From Aureitalea marina (GTDB lineage: Bacteria; Bacteroidota; Bacteroidia; Flavobacteriales; Flavobacteriaceae): 64,000 nt of DNA. Shown one piece after another: positions 61,774 to 64,000 of the stretch. How positions within the stretch are numbered: position 1 is the first letter of the stretch; each line of letters opens with the position of its first letter. A program made the translations under genes and the position numbers. The stretch is from NCBI RefSeq assembly GCF_002943755.1, contig NZ_MQUB01000001.1, positions 1,042,501 through 1,106,500 on the forward strand, read 5' to 3'. The notes beneath the pieces were generated by a model. The model saw nothing but the letters and a program-made list of their open reading frames with translations, was not told the origin of the DNA and searched no databases.

Positions 61774-61804
61774 AAAAAAGAACGGCCAGCTAAATGCCGG
61801 CCGT
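61774..61804 (-). terminator. Intrinsic terminator of clpC
   Basis: On the minus strand ACGGCC and GGCCGT form a stem and are followed by TTCTTTTTT, 24 bases after the clpC stop. Confidence 0.75.
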
Positions 61805-61827
61805 CAATATAGTCTTCGAAATCAGCA

Positions 61828-64000
61828 TCAGGACTCTGTCGCCTTTTTCGCTTTTTTGATCTTAATGACCAACTCTTCCGATTTCTTATCCAGGTCCATG
61901 TGAATGGTGTCACCTTCTTGAAGGTTAGAGTTGATGATCTCTTCTGCCAGAGCATCTTCAATATACTTCTGAATGGCCCGTTTCAATGGTCTAGCACCAA
62001 AGTCCTTGTCAAAGCCTTTGTCCGCTATATAAGCTTTGGCCTGATCTGTTAGCACTAATTTGTAACCCAGATCGGTAATGCGCTCATACAGCTTATCCAG
62101 TTCGATATCGATGATCTGATCGATATGCTCCTTGTTCAGTACATTGAACACCATGACATCGTCCACTCGGTTCAGGAATTCTGGAGCAAAGGTCTTCTTA
62201 AGCGCATTTTCGATCACGCTTTTGGCGTGAGCATCGGCCTGACTGGCCTTAGCCGCAGTTCCAAAACCAACTCCCTGACCAAAGTCCTTCAGTTTCCGAG
62301 CTCCGATATTGGAAGTCATGATAATTATTGTATTCCTGAAGTCAATCTTTCTTCCCAAACTATCGGTCAGGTAACCATCATCCAATACCTGTAAAAGCAT
62401 ATTAAAAACGTCCGGGTGGGCCTTTTCGATCTCGTCCAACAGAACGACCGCATAAGGTTTTCTTCGGATCTTCTCGGTCAATTGACCACCTTCTTCATAC
62501 CCGACATATCCCGGAGGTGCACCGATAAGACGAGATACGGCAAATTTCTCCATATACTCACTCATATCGATACGCACCAAGGCATTATCACTATCAAACA
62601 GCTCTCTGGCCAGTACTTTGGCCAACTGGGTTTTACCGACCCCGGTCTGTCCAAGGAAGATAAAGGACCCAATAGGTTTATTAGGATCTTTCAGTCCGGC
62701 ACGGTTCCGCTGAATAGCCTTAACCACTTTCGCAACAGCTTCATCCTGACCAATAACCTTTCCTTTGATCCGATCCGGGAGGGCAGCTAGTTTAGTGCTC
62801 TCTGTCTGGGCGATACGGTTAACGGGAACCCCTGTCATCATGGAGATCACCTCGGCCACATTCTCTTCGGAAACGATTTCCTTGTGGAGTTTGGAGTCGT
62901 TCTGCCAGGCTTCCTGCTCAGTGGCCAACTCCTTCTCGAGATTCTTTTCATCGTCCCGAAGCTTAGCAGCTTCTTCGTACTTCTGCTTCTTGACCACAGA
63001 ATTCTTTAGTTCTCTGACCTCTTCTAATTGTTGTTCTATAGTCAGGATCTTCTGTGGTACGTTGATATTGGTAATGTGTACCCGAGAACCGGCTTCATCC
63101 AGGGCGTCGATCGCCTTGTCTGGCAAGAAACGCTCGGTCATATATCGGTTGGTCAACTTGACACAAGCCTCCAGGGCATCTTCTGTATAAATGACGTTGT
63201 GATGAGCCTCGTATTTATCTTTGATATTCTTGAGGATCTCTATTGTTTCCTCTACTGAAGTGGGCTCTACCAATACTTTTTGGAAACGGCGCTCCAATGC
63301 ACCGTCCTTTTCAATATACTGTCGGTACTCATCCAAGGTAGTGGCTCCTATACATTGAATCTCACCTCGCGCAAGGGCAGGTTTGAACATATTGGATGCG
63401 TCGAGGGAACCTGTGGCTCCACCGGCACCTACTATGGTATGGATCTCGTCTATAAAAAGGATGATGTCATCATTCTTTTCCAGTTCGTTCATGACGGCTT
63501 TCATCCGTTCCTCGAACTGCCCCCTGTATTTGGTTCCTGCCACCAGGCTGGCCAAATCCAGGGTAACCACTCGTTTATCGTACAGGATACGGGAAACCTT
63601 ACGTTGAACGATCCTTAGTGCCAGTCCCTCCGCAATAGCGGATTTACCAACACCGGGTTCCCCTATAAGTAGGGGATTGTTCTTTTTCCTTCGGCTCAAT
63701 ATCTGGGAGACCCGTTGGATCTCTTCTTCCCGGCCAACCACCGGATCCAGTTTACCGTCATCCGCCAGAGAAGTTAGGTCTCTACCAAAATTGTCCAAAA
63801 CCGGTGTTTTGGATTTCTTACTTCCTTTGGCCGATCCACTTCCGGTGAACATGTCGTCTTTCTCTTCCTCTGAAGACGAGCTGTCGTCATCGGAATACGA
63901 CTCGGAGGCCGATGGCTCTACGAAATTCTCATCATTGGCGATCAACAATTTGAATTGATCCTTCACGCCATCGTAATCTACTCTCATCTTGTTGAGTAAC
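61828..64000 (-). CDS. clpC: ATP-dependent Clp protease ATP-binding subunit ClpC (N-terminus beyond the window)
   Basis: At least 724 residues; the frame stays open to the right edge ([13 protein letters not shown]), so the N-terminal Clp_N repeats are mostly outside. A Ser/Asp/Glu-rich linker ([16 protein letters not shown]) comes before the first AAA+ domain with Walker [14 protein letters not shown]-like middle coil ([16 protein letters not shown]) and second Walker [10 protein letters not shown] follow. The C-terminal region ends [16 protein letters not shown]. ClpC unfolds proteins for ClpP. No clpP in the window. A terminator follows. Confidence 0.93.
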   Translation of the reverse strand, partial: LLNKMRVDYDGVKDQFKLLIANDENFVEPSASESYSDDDSSSSEEEKDDMFTGSGSAKGSKKSKTPVLDNFGRDLTSLADDGKLDPVVGREEEIQRVSQILSRRKKNNPLLIGEPGVGKSAIAEGLALRIVQRKVSRILYDKRVVTLDLASLVAGTKYRGQFEERMKAVMNELEKNDDIILFIDEIHTIVGAGGATGSLDASNMFKPALARGEIQCIGATTLDEYRQYIEKDGALERRFQKVLVEPTSVEETIEILKNIKDKYEAHHNVIYTEDALEACVKLTNRYMTERFLPDKAIDALDEAGSRVHITNINVPQKILTIEQQLEEVRELKNSVVKKQKYEEAAKLRDDEKNLEKELATEQEAWQNDSKLHKEIVSEENVAEVISMMTGVPVNRIAQTESTKLAALPDRIKGKVIGQDEAVAKVVKAIQRNRAGLKDPNKPIGSFIFLGQTGVGKTQLAKVLARELFDSDNALVRIDMSEYMEKFAVSRLIGAPPGYVGYEEGGQLTEKIRRKPYAVVLLDEIEKAHPDVFNMLLQVLDDGYLTDSLGRKIDFRNTIIIMTSNIGARKLKDFGQGVGFGTAAKASQADAHAKSVIENALKKTFAPEFLNRVDDVMVFNVLNKEHIDQIIDIELDKLYERITDLGYKLVLTDQAKAYIADKGFDKDFGARPLKRAIQKYIEDALAEEIINSNLQEGDTIHMDLDKKSEELVIKIKKAKKATES

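Overview
The window is a piece of chromosome from a member of the Bacteroidota, almost certainly a marine-type Flavobacteriaceae. The evidence is the gene families (PorQ and a type A C-terminal sorting domain of the type IX secretion system, DUF6048/DUF6452/DUF3822 families, CCC-motif membrane protein, SusC-like TonB receptor architecture), promoters of the form TAnnTTTG, no visible dependence on Shine-Dalgarno sites, and many TTG or GTG starts. No tRNA, rRNA operon, insertion sequence, prophage or CRISPR array was seen. Almost everything is housekeeping or family-level accessory content. Both edges cut genes: the tail of a hemolysin III-type membrane protein at the left and clpC at the right.

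Layout. 1-5.3 kb: a ZIP transporter and methyltransferase pair, an RlmL-type rRNA methyltransferase, and the rlmD-DUF6452-DUF6048 operon. 5.4-12.3 kb: ornithine aminotransferase, small membrane proteins, a secreted T9SS cargo, an Smr protein, an Asp-rich lipoprotein and a cysteine desulfurase. 12.3-19 kb: TonB receptor and M23 peptidase facing the zapA operon, a 6S-like RNA and rny. 19-26.2 kb: aldo/keto reductase, xerD, three outer-membrane beta-barrel genes, aroQ, lpd, two msrB genes and a collagen-like lipoprotein. 26.3-31.5 kb: M48 peptidase, a frameshifted MFS transporter, and an ECF sigma/anti-sigma operon with two bacterial-adhesin-like proteins. 31.6-39.5 kb: lon, porQ-cmk, an M20 amidohydrolase and rpsA. 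39.5-46.6 kb: pyrR-pyrB-(STAS-like)-rnz, pdxH, then sixA-ppk1-ppx for polyphosphate turnover. 46.7-51.5 kb: miaE, dnaX, RNase P RNA, rsmD, DUF3822 and an anchored protein. 51.6-64 kb: RecD-like helicase, a KdsB-KdnB fusion, an acyltransferase, yebC, an SDR protein, gcvT, nnr, hutH, a DksA-like protein and clpC.

The strongest points for follow-up are: (1) a ten-A slippery run in dnaX placed just after the clamp-loader collar domain, with stop codons immediately in both alternative frames, so a short gamma-like subunit is expected; (2) one continuous reading frame joining KdsB (CMP-Kdo synthetase) to a KdnB-like Kdo 8-oxidase, pointing to 8-amino-Kdo in the lipopolysaccharide; (3) a 6S-like RNA between zapA and rny; (4) rnpB whose 3' end overlaps the rsmD coding end on the opposite strand; (5) a single-base frameshift in an MFS transporter; and (6) a structured leader before rpsA. 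Starts given here were often shifted inward from the longest open frame, using signal peptides, family N-termini and promoter positions.
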